From: Cardinalis cardinalis
Lineage: Eukaryota > Chordata > Aves > Passeriformes > Cardinalidae
Direction: 5' to 3'
Length of the DNA stretch: 64,000 bases
NCBI GenBank assembly: GCA_014549065.1
Contig: JACDOX010000007.1
Location: 3,498,417 to 3,562,416 of the forward strand
Shown piece by piece: positions 33,508 to 45,758 of the stretch. The notes under the pieces are model-generated. The model was not told the DNA's origin. It did not search any database and saw only the letters and a list, made by a program, of their open reading frames with translations. Each line of letters opens with the position of its first letter. Position 1 is the stretch's first letter. Made by a program: the position numbers and the translations under genes.

Positions 33508-34330
33508 AAATGCAACCTAATACAAGGGACCATTCGTAACGTCTTGTGATCTCACATTCCTCCTTTCTGATTAAGCCTTCCTGGCCTTGTCATATGGAAA
33601 AATATGGGTTTAAATTTTTTATATCTGTATGTTGGAGTGTTTAGCAACAGATTTTTACTGATGACTGAATAAATGAGGCTTCAGGATTGCTCTCTTTAAA
33701 GTGGCTGGGGCAATTTCTGAATCAAAGGAGATAGAACTGGCCTTTTATTGCTTGAACAGCCTGGGTTTTCTTCACAACTCTTACATAGGTCTCCACAGNT
33801 CCTTTATATATTTCACAGAGATATTTCAAAGTAAAAAGTTTTATATATTTCCTTAGCATAGTATGAGAGCTGAGTTAAAAGAACACAGATATTTTATTTC
33901 AGATTCATATGCTCTGTTTTAATCTACTGCCCTTTAAAGTATAACCCATGATAGAAGGTTACCAGGTTGTCTCCTGCTTTCATTGCAGTATACACTACCT
34001 TTTTTTTCATTTTGTAAGATACGTATTTCATTTTAACAACATTTATGAGCACTGTGAGTTTTTTAGGGCTGAATCCTGAAAGATGCTGAGGACCAATATT
34101 TTCTATATTTTTCAGTGATAAGTGTCTTCTCTGACATTCTCAGGCATCTGATCATGATACCAGTATATAGCAGATGGACATGACAGAGGGTGAGCTTTGG
34201 CAGCACCGTAAGGCAGATACCAACTTTACTATGTCCATTTCCGAGGGAGAGACAAGCATTCCAGCAGAACTTCAAGCTGCTACTTCCAGCTTTATTTTGG
34301 AGGCCTTTTTTTTTTTTTGGTGCCTGTTAC

Positions 34331-34427
34331 TGTAGAATTTCTATCATGATGTAGAATCATGATATCATTTCTATCATTCTTTCATCTATCATTTCTATCA
34401 TACTGTGGAATTTCTACCCCATGATAG
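34331..34427. repeat. Irregular TTTCTATCAT repeat cluster
   Basis: Variants of TTTCTATCAT and TGTAGAATTTCTA recur several times over about 97 bases, with ATCATGAT palindromic pieces. It looks like a small degenerate tandem array. It follows a 12-base poly-T tract near 34308. Confidence 0.65.
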
Positions 34428-35513
34428 GTATATAATCAGTTGCCCAAAGTGCTACAGTTGTCTTACTTGTGTATTTGTGAAGTATTATGCATTTATGTAG
34501 TTTACANGAGTGTTGGTACTTTTTTTCAGTTAGGCTGAATTACTGTTCTTAGTTTGGCAACAATTANAGTATATGCTAGTAAGAAAGTCCAAATGATAAA
34601 CGAAGCACCAAAGCAATGGTACACATGAACAGTTATGTTCTTTTGAGTAAAAAATAAATATACTATTTCTGATTGAAATAAATGGTGCAGCAGTGTATTT
34701 CATGTAGGATTAATCACTAAGTTAGAATAAGTAGGAAATTCTAATGCAAAATAATTTTACAATGAGACTGGAAAATTTTAAAGACTAGAAATTAAAAATT
34801 ACTGCCATATGAATCTCTCTGTGAATAAGACAAGTATGAAATATTTTCCTTTTTTTTCAGAAATATGATTATAAATATTGCTTTGAAATATTTTAAACNA
34901 ATAGTATATGTAATCTGACTTTAATGCATGAAAACTCCACTACTTTCACAAAAATTGTTTTTAAGATGTAAACCAGAATCTGTGTGTATTTTCAAAAATA
35001 TGTAAACTTGAGAAACTCAATTCTCTTTCCTAGGAACAGTTCACACAGTGAGATGAAAGTTGGTGGAACATACTTCAAAAATCATTCACTGCAACTCCTG
35101 TTGAATTTAGGAACTGTGTAGGAAAGATTCATGTGTGAGCTCCACTAGGAATATTATAGGCATTTGTGTATTTCAGTTTTGCTAAGTAAAGATTTTTCTT
35201 TAATTAATTTCTGTTAATTCTTCTGCTTAATTTCTGTCTATCACTGACTACCATGAGAAAAATAGAAATTCTGTAAATGTGACAAATCAATCATTCTGGT
35301 TCAGATGTAATGTTCAGTCAACCTGAAACAGCTTTGGGGGCCATCATGCAAAGGACAACATTTATGCAAAACCTAAGAGGATGCCAGAAATCTACAGATA
35401 ATGAGAAATGAATGATGACTACTGATTTTCTGTTATAACNATAGGTTTTATTTGTACCACTGGTAGAAAATAAATATATAACTTTTTTTCTTTTTTTTTT
35501 CATTGCTGTTTAG

Positions 35514-35692
35514 GTCTAACTGTGCAGAAAATATCCGTAAACACATCTTGCATACNGGAAAGCATGAAGGAGTAAAAATGTATAACTGTCCTAGGTGTGA
35601 GTATGGAACAAATATCCCTGTGGAGTTTCGGAACCACTTGAAAGAACTGCACCCAGACATTGAAAATCCTGATCTGGCATACTTGCATGCTG
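35514..35692 (+). CDS. ZNF407: ZNF407 internal exon: end of third finger, fourth finger, tail start
   Basis: This 179-base exon enters in phase 2 and leaves in phase 1. The acceptor is a long T-rich tract ending TTTAG and the donor is GTAAGG at 35693. It completes an Arg codon and reads SNCAENIRKHILHTGKHEG, then VKMYNCPRCEYGTNIPV, EFRNHLKELH and PDIENPDLAYLHA(G). The third finger, whose cysteines are in the previous exon, has histidines at codons 35542 and 35551, an unusual H-x2-H spacing (the next His is at 35563). The fourth finger is regular, with Cys at 35587 and 35596 and His at 35635 and 35650 (C-x2-C-x12-H-x4-H). The segment after it is what I remember leading into the long acidic C-terminal region of ZNF407, whose exon is beyond this window. 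The N at 35556 is the third base of an ACN codon and stays Thr whatever the base. Confidence 0.93.
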
Positions 35693-38600
35693 GTAAGGTC
35701 CTTGCTCCCTTTGCTTACAAATTCTTTTTTAAATGCACGTGCTTAAATGATTATAATAGCAAAACAAGAAGTTATTATCATTTATTCTGAAGAAGAGATG
35801 GTTTCAAAATGAGCTTCATCCTCTTCAAGTTTTCCAGGGTTAAAGATTATGCATTAAGCACTGAAATCTATTCATGTTATACAAACAAATCTTGCAGTTC
35901 AATAAACATCAGAAGTGCATGCTATTTAGATGCTTCATTTTGAAATCTAGCTGAACTTTTAGGGAGAAAAATTTTTTAACATTTTTATTAAGTCCCTCTG
36001 CCTATGCTATTCCCCCAAGAACAGAAAAACAAAATTCCATTGGAAATACAGTGGCAAATTAATGCACTGCTTTAAAAATTCTTAGCTTTCATTACAAAAA
36101 GTAGACTGCTTTTCATTAAAAGATAGAACAGCAGAGCTCAACCAACAACTTAGATGTATCTTTTCAGTCTTTGTGTTAGAGAGCACACACATGGAAGTCA
36201 CTGGAGGAATGCAAAAGAAAAACATTGCTTATGAAACAGGAATTAAAAGAAAAAGATTGGATGTTTTCTGTTTAGGAAATTTTTTTTTTGTTTTTATTTG
36301 CTTTTGGGTTATTTTTTAATAGATTCTACAGTTCAGATTGGAAGGCAGAAGATTAATGGAAGCATCAAGTTAGGAGAAAACAATAAAGAGTTCAGTGGTA
36401 GGAGGTTAAGAGAAATAACACAGAATTAGTGTGGAGCTTGAATGAAATGTGATCTTAATGCAGGAGAGGCAGATAACTTAGACATCACTTAGTAGAAAGA
36501 CAAGTCAGAGCAGTGGGAAAAAAGAACAGATGGTGAGAAGAAAGAGTTGGGAAATCCAGAGGAGGAAGAAGCTATGTGGGCCAGAGTCTCCCTGAGATGC
36601 AAATTAATCTTCCATTGAATTATTACTATTAATACTCCTGTGTCTGATTTGAATCTTGTGCAAGGAATTAATATCCTAGTTTTTGATACCCTTATATCTG
36701 TAAAAAAACCAAATCCTGGAGAGTTTTCATGCAGCTTTGTGCTGTATGTACACTGTTATTTTAAAACCTCTCAGTCTTCTCAAAATGACTGCTTGCTTTC
36801 CTGACTAGAGGCAGTGTATTATTTGTACCATATATTTCTATTTGCCAAGTATTCCACTTCATTTTGGAACCAATCATCATGTCATGTCAGCATATGGTGG
36901 ATAATATCTGGATGTGCAAACAAAATGCCAGTTGGCAGAATACCAATTTCAAAATAGGTCAGAAAACTGATCACATTTCACCATAGTTCTCACTAAAGCA
37001 AATGAATATTCAACTCAGAACTTAAATCCAGACATTGTTGGATTTTTATTACAATAATCCCGCTTAATATGAAAGAATCAAATGCTTTCAATAGGCAGAT
37101 AGATATAACAGAGAACTGTAACAGTGATAGAATCAGTGACATTCCAAAATGATATTTTGTTTACATTTTGCCATTATTAGTTCAAGACTGTATCTGGATA
37201 AATTAGTTGTTCTTTGCAGCATGCTGTGGTTAAAACTGTTCAGCTTGCTTGTCTTGGTAACACAGGAAAACAGTCATCAGTATGTTGTACCCTAATGATA
37301 TTTCTTTTCTATACATTCACTCTTATACTGCAGAAATCCTCTTGCACTAAACAGGGTACTGTGCAAATATATTAGCACTAGCAAGAACAGATTGTCACCT
37401 GTCAGGCTCACCTGGGAGTGGTATGCAACAAAAGTCTTGAAACATTGTTCGCATAATTCTATTGCAGAAAGGATGATACTGTATTTTCCTTTGAAAAAGA
37501 AACACTATTAAAGAGAAACCTGGGTGATAATTGTGTATTCATACCACAGTTAAATTAAGGAAAGTTTATTTTTTTCTTTACAATCAATTTCTGACTGCTG
37601 GACATCTGAGAGTTAAAGGTTTTAGAGAATGTTTTTAGAGGAATGAAGGACAACTCCTGTGCCCTGGCTAACATCCCTTATAAAAATAAGATTTGTTCTA
37701 TGTCTGGTTCACAGTTACTGATGACTTATTGGTCATTGGCTGCACCCACAGAGAATCTACAACACGACATAGAACCCCTTAGGATGATAGGAGTATGAAA
37801 GTGTCATACAAGATTGATTTTTTTTTTAACTTAAACATATTTGTCTGTCTTTTATGTTCTAATATTGCTTTGTAACAGGAAAGCTGGCCTTTTGCTTCTT
37901 TGAGCAGATAGACTAAGTATCTTCACTGGCAAAGAGGCAGACACCTGAAGGACAGGCAGAAATTCCTTCACCACACCTCATCAAGGGTGGAGCTGTGGGG
38001 TACCTTTGGGATGTGACTGGGAGTAAAAGTCAAGTATGTTTCTTGTCTGTGAAATTAAGATTGACAGTTGGATTTCTGATTTAGATTTAATGTTCTTTAT
38101 AATTGTTGCGGGAAGACTGGAAGCTTTAGACAAGCCTTAGCCTCAGATTTTGGCAACAGTTTAAGTTCAAGGAATCACCCTGGCCTGCAAGTTCTAATGA
38201 TGGCAAGTCAGATCTCTTTATATAAAAAATTACTTATTAAACAGACAGGAGATAGCAGATGAAAGATCTTAATCAGAACCACTTACTACACAGTATAAAA
38301 TGAAAAANAACTACTAGTAGATTACAGCATAACACAAAAATGCACAATATTAAGGTACCTATATTAGAGCTAGGAAAAGAAATAGTATTGATTGGGAGTC
38401 AAATCTAACTTATCACTGAAACCATGGTAATGTGCACATTCCTTCACTTAATCCCTGGGGAGTAACTGCAAAGCCGGTGTTCCTACTCATGGGAGAAACT
38501 CCACACATTTCCAGGGAAATGTATAGAAAATTTCTGCTTTGTGGGAGTTTGGTATGGCTCTTATAGTTTTAAAGTGGATATTTGTCTGTCAAAAATCAGG

Positions 38601-41240
38601 CTTATCTTTCCAGATCTCACTTCCATTAGTAAGATGTTTATTGGCAGTTGGGAGGTGTCAACCCCATGGTGCCAAAATAACTCACTGTAAGAGAGTTTGT
38701 CTTGTTTGAGTTATCTGACTGATTAACAAACAACAGATAAGCTCTGGTGGGGGTGAGCTGCCCTGATACAATAATATAATTCTCTAATATTAGTTTCTAG
38801 TTAACTTTCTTTGGCAGCTTCTGTACTGCTTTATAGGATCAGTGGTAAAAATGAGCTTGAGGAAGCTGCATTTCAAAGGGANAGGCTGTGGAAGATGGAA
38901 GGCAAAAGAAGTTGGCTTTTACATTTGTGAGGATGATACTGTAATTGCAAGGTGATAGCACTTCTGTTCCAAATTGATATATAGAAATACCAGCAAACCA
39001 GTCTTCAGATTTTCTTTCCTCTTTTTGCTATAGTCTCCCTCTGTCATAGGGGGAGTTATTTAACAATACAACTATATTCCTTATAAATTTTAGATATTTT
39101 AAAACAATAACAGTCTGGATTATGCTTTTGTCTTTAACTTTTAAAATTTATTACNTTTGAGCAACAGGCTTTTAATGCACACAAGCCAACAAAGATATAT
39201 GCAGTGCACATAAAATTGTGAATTGAATTTGATATGCACTTCAAATACCAGTTTATGCATTTAACCTTAATTTTTATATGAAGCATCAAATCTATATTTT
39301 AAAAATGTCTGTATGGTGTTCTGTAGGAATTTGGTGCCTATTTCTTGATATTCTCTGGCCCATTTTNTCAAGGTCTCTGTTAAAATTGAAATTTTGTTGG
39401 AAAAAAAGCCAGGAATCCAGAGACTGTTAGCCATTATCCACAAAATGAATTTATTTTCTTTTTGAAACCACTTTTAAGATACTGATAGATCTTACAGCTG
39501 TTCTAAGAACAGAAATGGGCTTACGAGCAAGCTCAGGAATCCTGCAGGTAATGTTGAAGTGATAGAAATTTTGTTCTAGTGGAAGCTGTTCATGTACATT
39601 CTTGTTGTCCGTGTGCAAATCTGAATGTGTGTCATTACAAATGGAAAATGAATGCAATAGATGAGTGAATTGTCATATCATGTTGCTGACTATCGTTTTA
39701 GTGGTTTTTCTAAAAAGGAGATAATTTTATAAAAAAAAAAAAAATTTCTTATTGTGGGCTTTTCTGAATTGGGAGGCTCAAANCAAACTGAAGAAATACT
39801 TTGATTCTTGTGTGTATTGCATTTCCGAAATTCTTGNATGTATTTTATTCTAACTGATGCTACATTGCAATACTGAGTTGAACTGAACCTGAATACTTTG
39901 TCAAGCGGGACAGGAGAAGGACCCATACCTGTGGTAGATCTTGCCAGGGATCAGTATTGCAGTTTTCTTTCTCAGTGCTTTGTCTGCTTTGGAGCAACAT
40001 CACTTGGTAGAGATAATTTCAGCTTGAACTAAATGTTCATCATTTAGGAGCTCTTGTCTTATGAACATTGTGATACTATTATGATGCATTATTTATGTCT
40101 AAGCAGCGTAATATCTATGCCTGAACATCTCCATTATTCCAATAGCTGCAGAGTTCATGGCATCTCACAGTGTGCCATAGTAGCCTTCTGTGGATACTAA
40201 ACTGGTCATNAGCAAAAAACTCTTCAGAGAGAAGGGAAGCAGTTTGCTCATTATTGGTTTTGTGATGATGTTGAAAGTTATGCAGTGATACTGAGAGGTT
40301 TTTTCCATATCATTGTTTCCATGCTGCACTGTAAAAGTGGAGATGATTTCCAAGAATGTNTGCAACCCTAGAAATCAGAATAGCCTGGTTTTTCACTGAG
40401 CAAAAGATATAATGGTCCTGCTTTTTGTGCAAGTTTTCTCATGTGCAGAATAGGTGCAATGCAAATAGTTTAAGTCACAAAGCTCTTGCTGTAAAATGGC
40501 TTCGTAACAGTCAGCTATGTGATTAGGGAACTGCTTAAGGCATTGAACAGAAAATTTGGTGATGTTTAATTTAGAATTAGCAGTCTTCTTGGAAGTCATT
40601 TNAAAAAAAAATAAATCAGTGAAGCCAGCTCAACTCATTGTACTCTTTGGTAAGGTTTTTGTGGTTATTTTTTCCTGTGGCAGTGATACTATGCTGCAAA
40701 GCACTCAAATTTTCCAGTGTGTGGTGAGAGTCTACCGCCCATAGCCCGTGAGTAGGAGTGGAGGATCACTTACTCCTATGGATGCTGACAGAACTAAAAG
40801 TGTGAGCTGCTTCCCTGCTCTGCACAGACATGTTTTGGGGAATGCTTGGAAGTACAGNTTTGTGTGCCTGTGCCTCTGTGAAAATTATAGGTGCCTCTGG
40901 GGTTGGGCATTCACAGAACAAAGATTGTGACGATTGTGTTTTGGCAGTTGGCTGCCTACATGGTGATTGAACGCTTAGTGTTCATGAAGAGTTACATAAT
41001 TCATGACCAAATGATAGATAGGTACTTGATTATAGTGTATGAGTTGCTTCACAGGGAGAAAATATCAGACATGAGCTACTCTTAGTCTAGCTGAGAAAAG
41101 CCTAAGAAAAGTCAGTTACTNAAAGTGTAGTCAGACAAATTGAAATGAGAAACAAGGTGCAAACACTTAAATATGAGGTCAATTGAGTTCTGGCAGCAAC
41201 TAGCAAAAGAAATTATTCTTCTTCTGTTCCTTTGAGCCTT

Positions 41241-41373
41241 GAGAAGACTGGATGTCTTTCTGGAAAATAGATTTTAGGAGGGCCCAAGGTTGCTGGGTTC
41301 ACTGCAAAACGTAAAGGGGCTTTGATATACCGGAAGTCAGACTATTATCTAATAGTCCTTTCTGCTCTTAANC
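41241..41373 (+). mobile_element. Ancient CR1-family LINE 3' end
   Basis: The order of segments matches an old reptile-type CR1 3' end: AGACTGGATGTCTTTCTGGA, then a degraded middle with TGCTGGGTTCACTG, then GATATACCGGAAGTCAGACT, then a CTAATAGTCCTTTCTGCTCT segment. These correspond to the consensus stretch that ends in a GGTCCCTTCTGGCCTTAA-like motif before the terminal repeat. Divergence is high and the terminal repeat itself is lost or unrecognisable. It is 5'-truncated and sense to the host gene. It looks older than the CR1 copy near 32 kb, judged by eye. Confidence 0.7.
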
Positions 41374-42273
41374 CTTCAAATAGTGTTAATCCACAGCCTC
41401 CTGTTAAGGGCTGTGTTTGTGAATCTGTTTGTATGTTGTGATAGCAGTGGAATAGCTGAGGAGACAGCTAAGTCCCCCAAAGTGTTCTTTCTCAGAGAGG
41501 NAACATTCACATCATCAGTGCTAAATTCTTACTCTCTTTGAGCCTGAAGTGGAAATACACTCACTTAAACTGTTTGTTTCTAGTAAGTCAGTAAATCCCT
41601 GATAAAATATNTTGTAACATGCATTTATTTATTTGTTTAATGTGTTTAAAGAATCTGTATAAAATCCTGCTCTTTCCCTGGCAGTTCCCTTACTGTGTTA
41701 TTGTCTGTTCTTTTATATATGTTTGAAAAGTGGTTTTGCAAACTTTAGGTGCACTTTTCAAAAGGCTGTGCTNTCCACACATTTCTCTTTCGGTTTCTTT
41801 GGCTTTTGAGAAACAGGGCTGTACCAGCACCCTGCAGCATGATTGCATCATCAACAGGGGACAAAATTGTGATCCTATCAGTTGTAACAGTTGCAATATT
41901 CATGAATGGAATTCTGAAAGTTCAAATAGTTAATCCCAAATAAAATTGTGATCTTTATCCCACTTGACAGCTACATTTATCAAATTATTAAGAGAAAAAA
42001 TTGATTGCTAAAAGTTATGGTGTGATCTATTATGTGATTTTATCAAGGTATAACTGTATTACCAAGTGGAAACTGCAGACTTATTCAGAATGTGAATTGG
42101 ACACACAGAACCTGATAATATAGCAATTATATTAGTATCCCAGTGCTTTTCTACTTCTAAATATTTTTTGCTACTCCTTTCTTTTGTNTTTTATTTCATT
42201 CTTTAGTAGAAAAATAGAATTAAAAAATAGGAAAAATGAAATAATAAAAGCCTGTTTGCTCTAATACTCTATT

Positions 42274-42335
42274 AAAATTTATCAAATTTTATCAAAATGC
42301 AAATTTAATCGAAATTTAATCTAAATTTATCAAAA
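42274..42335. repeat. Degenerate AAATTTAATC-like tandem repeat
   Basis: Six or so units of 10-11 bases resembling AAATTTATC or AAATTTAATC follow each other with small variations. This is an AT-rich minisatellite-like patch with no coding potential. Confidence 0.7.
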
Positions 42336-44499
42336 TACATAAATATATAATCAGTAAATGCGATTTATTAATGCAGTAATGGAAATACAAGTCAGTTGAG
42401 TACTTATACAAACTTGTAATTCATACCTGATGTAAAACCTCCAAAGAATAGATACACAGTTTTGTTTGCAAGAGTATTTAACTTTTTTTTTTGAATACTT
42501 AATGTTCTTAGTCTTTATCACTATTTAAATAAAACACTTTAAATGCTGTCATTTGAAGCGATATCTAAATTATCATTGCTAGATATAGGCAAATCAGGTG
42601 CAAGATTTTACAGCAGTGGAATATTGCTTGGGTTTCTAGTCAGATAAAGCATTATTTTTTGGTGGCTGGTATGCCTTAAGAAAAGAAAAAAGCAGCAGCA
42701 GCTCTGCTTCAAACAGGTTTGCTCTTGTCATAGCTATTAGTACCAGTCTTTCAATAGCATGTCAGGTTGATTGGCAGACACTCCCTTTCCTCTTTTGTGA
42801 AGAATAATAATTTTAGTGTGTGCTTGAAATAAAAACCTAGTATAAGTGATTTTCTGTTTGTAAAGGAGAAAGCCAGGTTCTTTTTAACATATGTAGATTA
42901 TGTATTATTGTGTTTCAGGAAAGATTAATCTGTGTTTAAAAAAAAAACAAGTAATTTTTTTTAGAACTGTCATTTTTCAGAAGGCATTGTATACCTAGAA
43001 GAGCTTCCATAGCCAGGATATTTATCTGGGTGGTCATGACATCAAAGTTGGTTCTTTCCAGGTAACAAGTGAAGTAGAAAAAAAAATTGAGTTCATGAAA
43101 GTACTTTGTCTTTTTTTATTTCCCCAGGATATTGCTTTTTCTGCTGCTGTTGAAGAACATAGGGACTCCTTTCATAGTTCCTTAGTTGCTTTTCCTGAAC
43201 AATCAGCATATATTCCTGCTGAGTGACATGAAAGGAGGTGTTGAAATATTTTGATGCAAATATTACATCATCTAATATTCAAAACCCACCACTATTAATA
43301 TTAGTTACATCCTTTAAGTGAAAGGTATTCTCAGATAAGAATGAAAGCCAATCAGTCTCACTAAAGAAAAAAATGTTCAGAATATAGTTTTAAAGGAAAA
43401 GGAAAATACTGCCTAGACCAAAGTGTGGAACACCTCTTAATACCTCTGCTCAGTGGAGGTATAACAGGTGTCCTGTTGGGTGCCATAAGCTGCAGGGCCA
43501 TTGCACAGGGGTTTCCATATTGTGTGGAGCACCAGAACCATGCATTCACAATCCTGCTTTCTTTCCAGCGCATTTCTGTCCACAGCCCTCCTAGCAGGCA
43601 TCATTCCTTTTCTGAAAACTATCCCAGTTTGTAACAGGACAACTTAATTTTGTGGTGTGAACTATTGCTCCTGAGCAGATTAATCTCTTTGCCAGTATCT
43701 AAATATTGAATCTGGGTGTTGATGTGCACCTCCTTTCCTGTCGTTTCTCTCTGTGGCATTCCAGTTCCCAAAGTTGGGAACCTGGCTGGCCTGCATGGGG
43801 GCTGTTCCACCGTGGATGATAGAGAAACCCTCTTCAGGTCTGATTTTTTNTTGAAGTCTTAATGCACCCTTGGATGAGCATCTGCTTTGCAAATCCCTNG
43901 CATTGCCCATGCTGGATCCCTGCTGGTATCCATAAAGACTGNTGCCTCTGCAAGGATGTCATGATCACCGATGAAAAGAGGGTAATCTTACTCCAAGATA
44001 CTATTTCATTATATTAATAGATAAAATATCCTTCATGAAGAACGAGCCACATTATTGCCTATTTGGAGCTAAAAATAGTCTATCCTAACATAAAACTTTT
44101 AAAGCAAGGCTGAAATATTTAAGTGCAGAAGCAGAAGAAAGCCCTTAAGACANGACAGCCATCTAGAAAGGCAAAAATATTTAATTGTGCTAGAAGATAG
44201 ATATGCATAATAGTCTGTGGCAAGTGTAAATAATAAAAGGAAATACTCGTATTGNAATAACAACATATTAAAATTCATACAAAAGCACCAAAAAATGGGA
44301 TATCAAGGTCATCAAGTAAACTTTTCAAACAAACAAAAAGAAAGATAATTTTCAGGAGGAATAAAAAATGAAGATGTATAGTGCCTAGGAATAATTCAGG
44401 ACATTTGTATGTGGAGATTGTCCTATACTCTGAACATTTAAATTACTTTCCTATTATACTTTTTTAAGTCTAGATCTCTTAGTCTATCATCGAGGGAAG

Positions 44500-44790
44500 T
44501 TATACTGGAATTCTAAGAAATATAAAGGTCTTATTTTTTAATTTTCATTAAAGTAAATATAAAATAAATATAAGACGCAACTTGAAGAATGAAATGAAAA
44601 TTTTCATTTAAAATGTGATAAATGTTTACTATATATAGTAGATAAAACTTATTTATTAACATATATATATTTAAACTGTATTGAAAATANTTATATATTC
44701 CTAGTCTGTGATAGAAGTAATTTTTAAAAATTTAATTCCAATGAAAATATAAATAAGACATATCTATAAATAAAGCTAAATAACAAATTT
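44500..44790. repeat. AT-rich stretch with perfect short palindromes
   Basis: The stretch is strongly A/T-biased. It contains an 18-bp perfect palindrome at 44592-44609 (AAATGAAAATTTTCATTT) and a 14-bp one at 44627-44640 (TACTATATATAGTA). Composition alone makes such palindromes likely, so no function is claimed. Confidence 0.6.
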
Positions 44791-45194
44791 CTCAGCTGTG
44801 CTGTCTTCATTATGAACTAATTATTTCATCACTTGCAGAATTGAACTAACAGTGCTTCAAAGACCTATGGGCACTCTATTTCAAATAACCATAGCAGGGT
44901 GTATTTTGCCTACAAAATGCCACCACCTCTTGGTGGCTTTCTCTGTGGCTGTGCATCACTTAGGGGACACTTCATGCTTTTTCTTCCTGTGAGAGGTTAC
45001 TGGTGTCCCAACAACCTGCACTGAAATTATTCTTGATATATAGCTTAAATTATTAGTATTTGTATCTGCTTGCAAGTCTTTGTCTGAGTTTTAGGTTTTT
45101 TTANAAGTTACACAAAATTGTTTGCTTGTTGGTCATAGCTTCATTACTGCACAAATAGCAGCAAATAATTTCAGAATCAGAAAAGTGCTGACGT

Positions 45195-45758
45195 TGTTGT
45201 GGTTTACAGCTGTCAGCCAAGTGCCACACCCCAGTCACTCATTCCCACCAATGGACGGATGATGGGAATCCGAAGATTGAATCTCAGTCTCAAAATTGAG
45301 AAAGCTCCTAGGCTGANATAAAGGCAGTTTATTAGGTAAAGCAACACAGGGAATTAATTGATCACATGGCATGGGCTGGCAGGTGTTATCTACAGGAAAG
45401 CAGGTGTTATCTACATGGCATGTAATGGTGGCTTGGGAAGACAGATACCAGTACTCCAATCATCCCCCCCTTTGCTTCTTTTCCCCTCCACTTTACAGGC
45501 TTAGAATGATGTCATGTGGTATGAAATGTCCCTTTGACCAGTTGGGTCAGCTGTCCTGGCTGTGTCCCCTCCCAAGGCCTTGTGTACCCCCAGTTCCCTC
45601 TCTGGTGGGATGGGGTGGGAAGCAGAAAAGGCCTTGACTTTGTGCAAATGCTGCTCAGGACTAACAAAATCATCCCTATGACAGTTTCCAGCTCAAATCC
45701 AACACGTACTAGCAACTGTGAAGTAAATTAATTAAATACCTGAGCCAAAGCCAGAACA
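45195..45758 (-). mobile_element. Solo LTR of an avian endogenous retrovirus
   Basis: About 564 bases match an LTR type I recognise from neoavian genomes. It starts TGTTGTGGTTTA and ends CCAGAACA on the plus strand, so it has TG...CA termini. In the middle it carries GTCAGCTGTCCTGGCTGTGT and GAAGCAGAAAAGGCCTTGAC. Transcription would run on the minus strand. On that strand a TATA-like box at 45492-45497 has decayed to TGTAAA, a CRE-like ATGACATCAT lies just upstream at 45506-45515, and a poly-A signal AATAAA is intact at 45328-45333. The flanks GACGT and TAGGT agree at three of five positions, so a target-site duplication is only weakly suggested. No gag, pol or env sequence lies beside it, as expected for a solo LTR. 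It is antisense to ZNF407. The class (probably ERVL-like) is uncertain. Confidence 0.85.
45328..45333 (-). promoter_or_regulatory. LTR polyadenylation signal AATAAA on the minus strand
   Basis: The plus strand reads TTTATT here, giving AATAAA in the transcriptional sense of the LTR. It lies downstream of the decayed TATA position and before the LTR end, which fits the U3-R-U5 order. Use in vivo is unknown. Confidence 0.5.

Noticed and set aside
45371..45731. Overlapping open frames of 65-88 residues within the LTR
   Set aside because: LTRs are non-coding. These frames are on both strands and match no retroviral protein.
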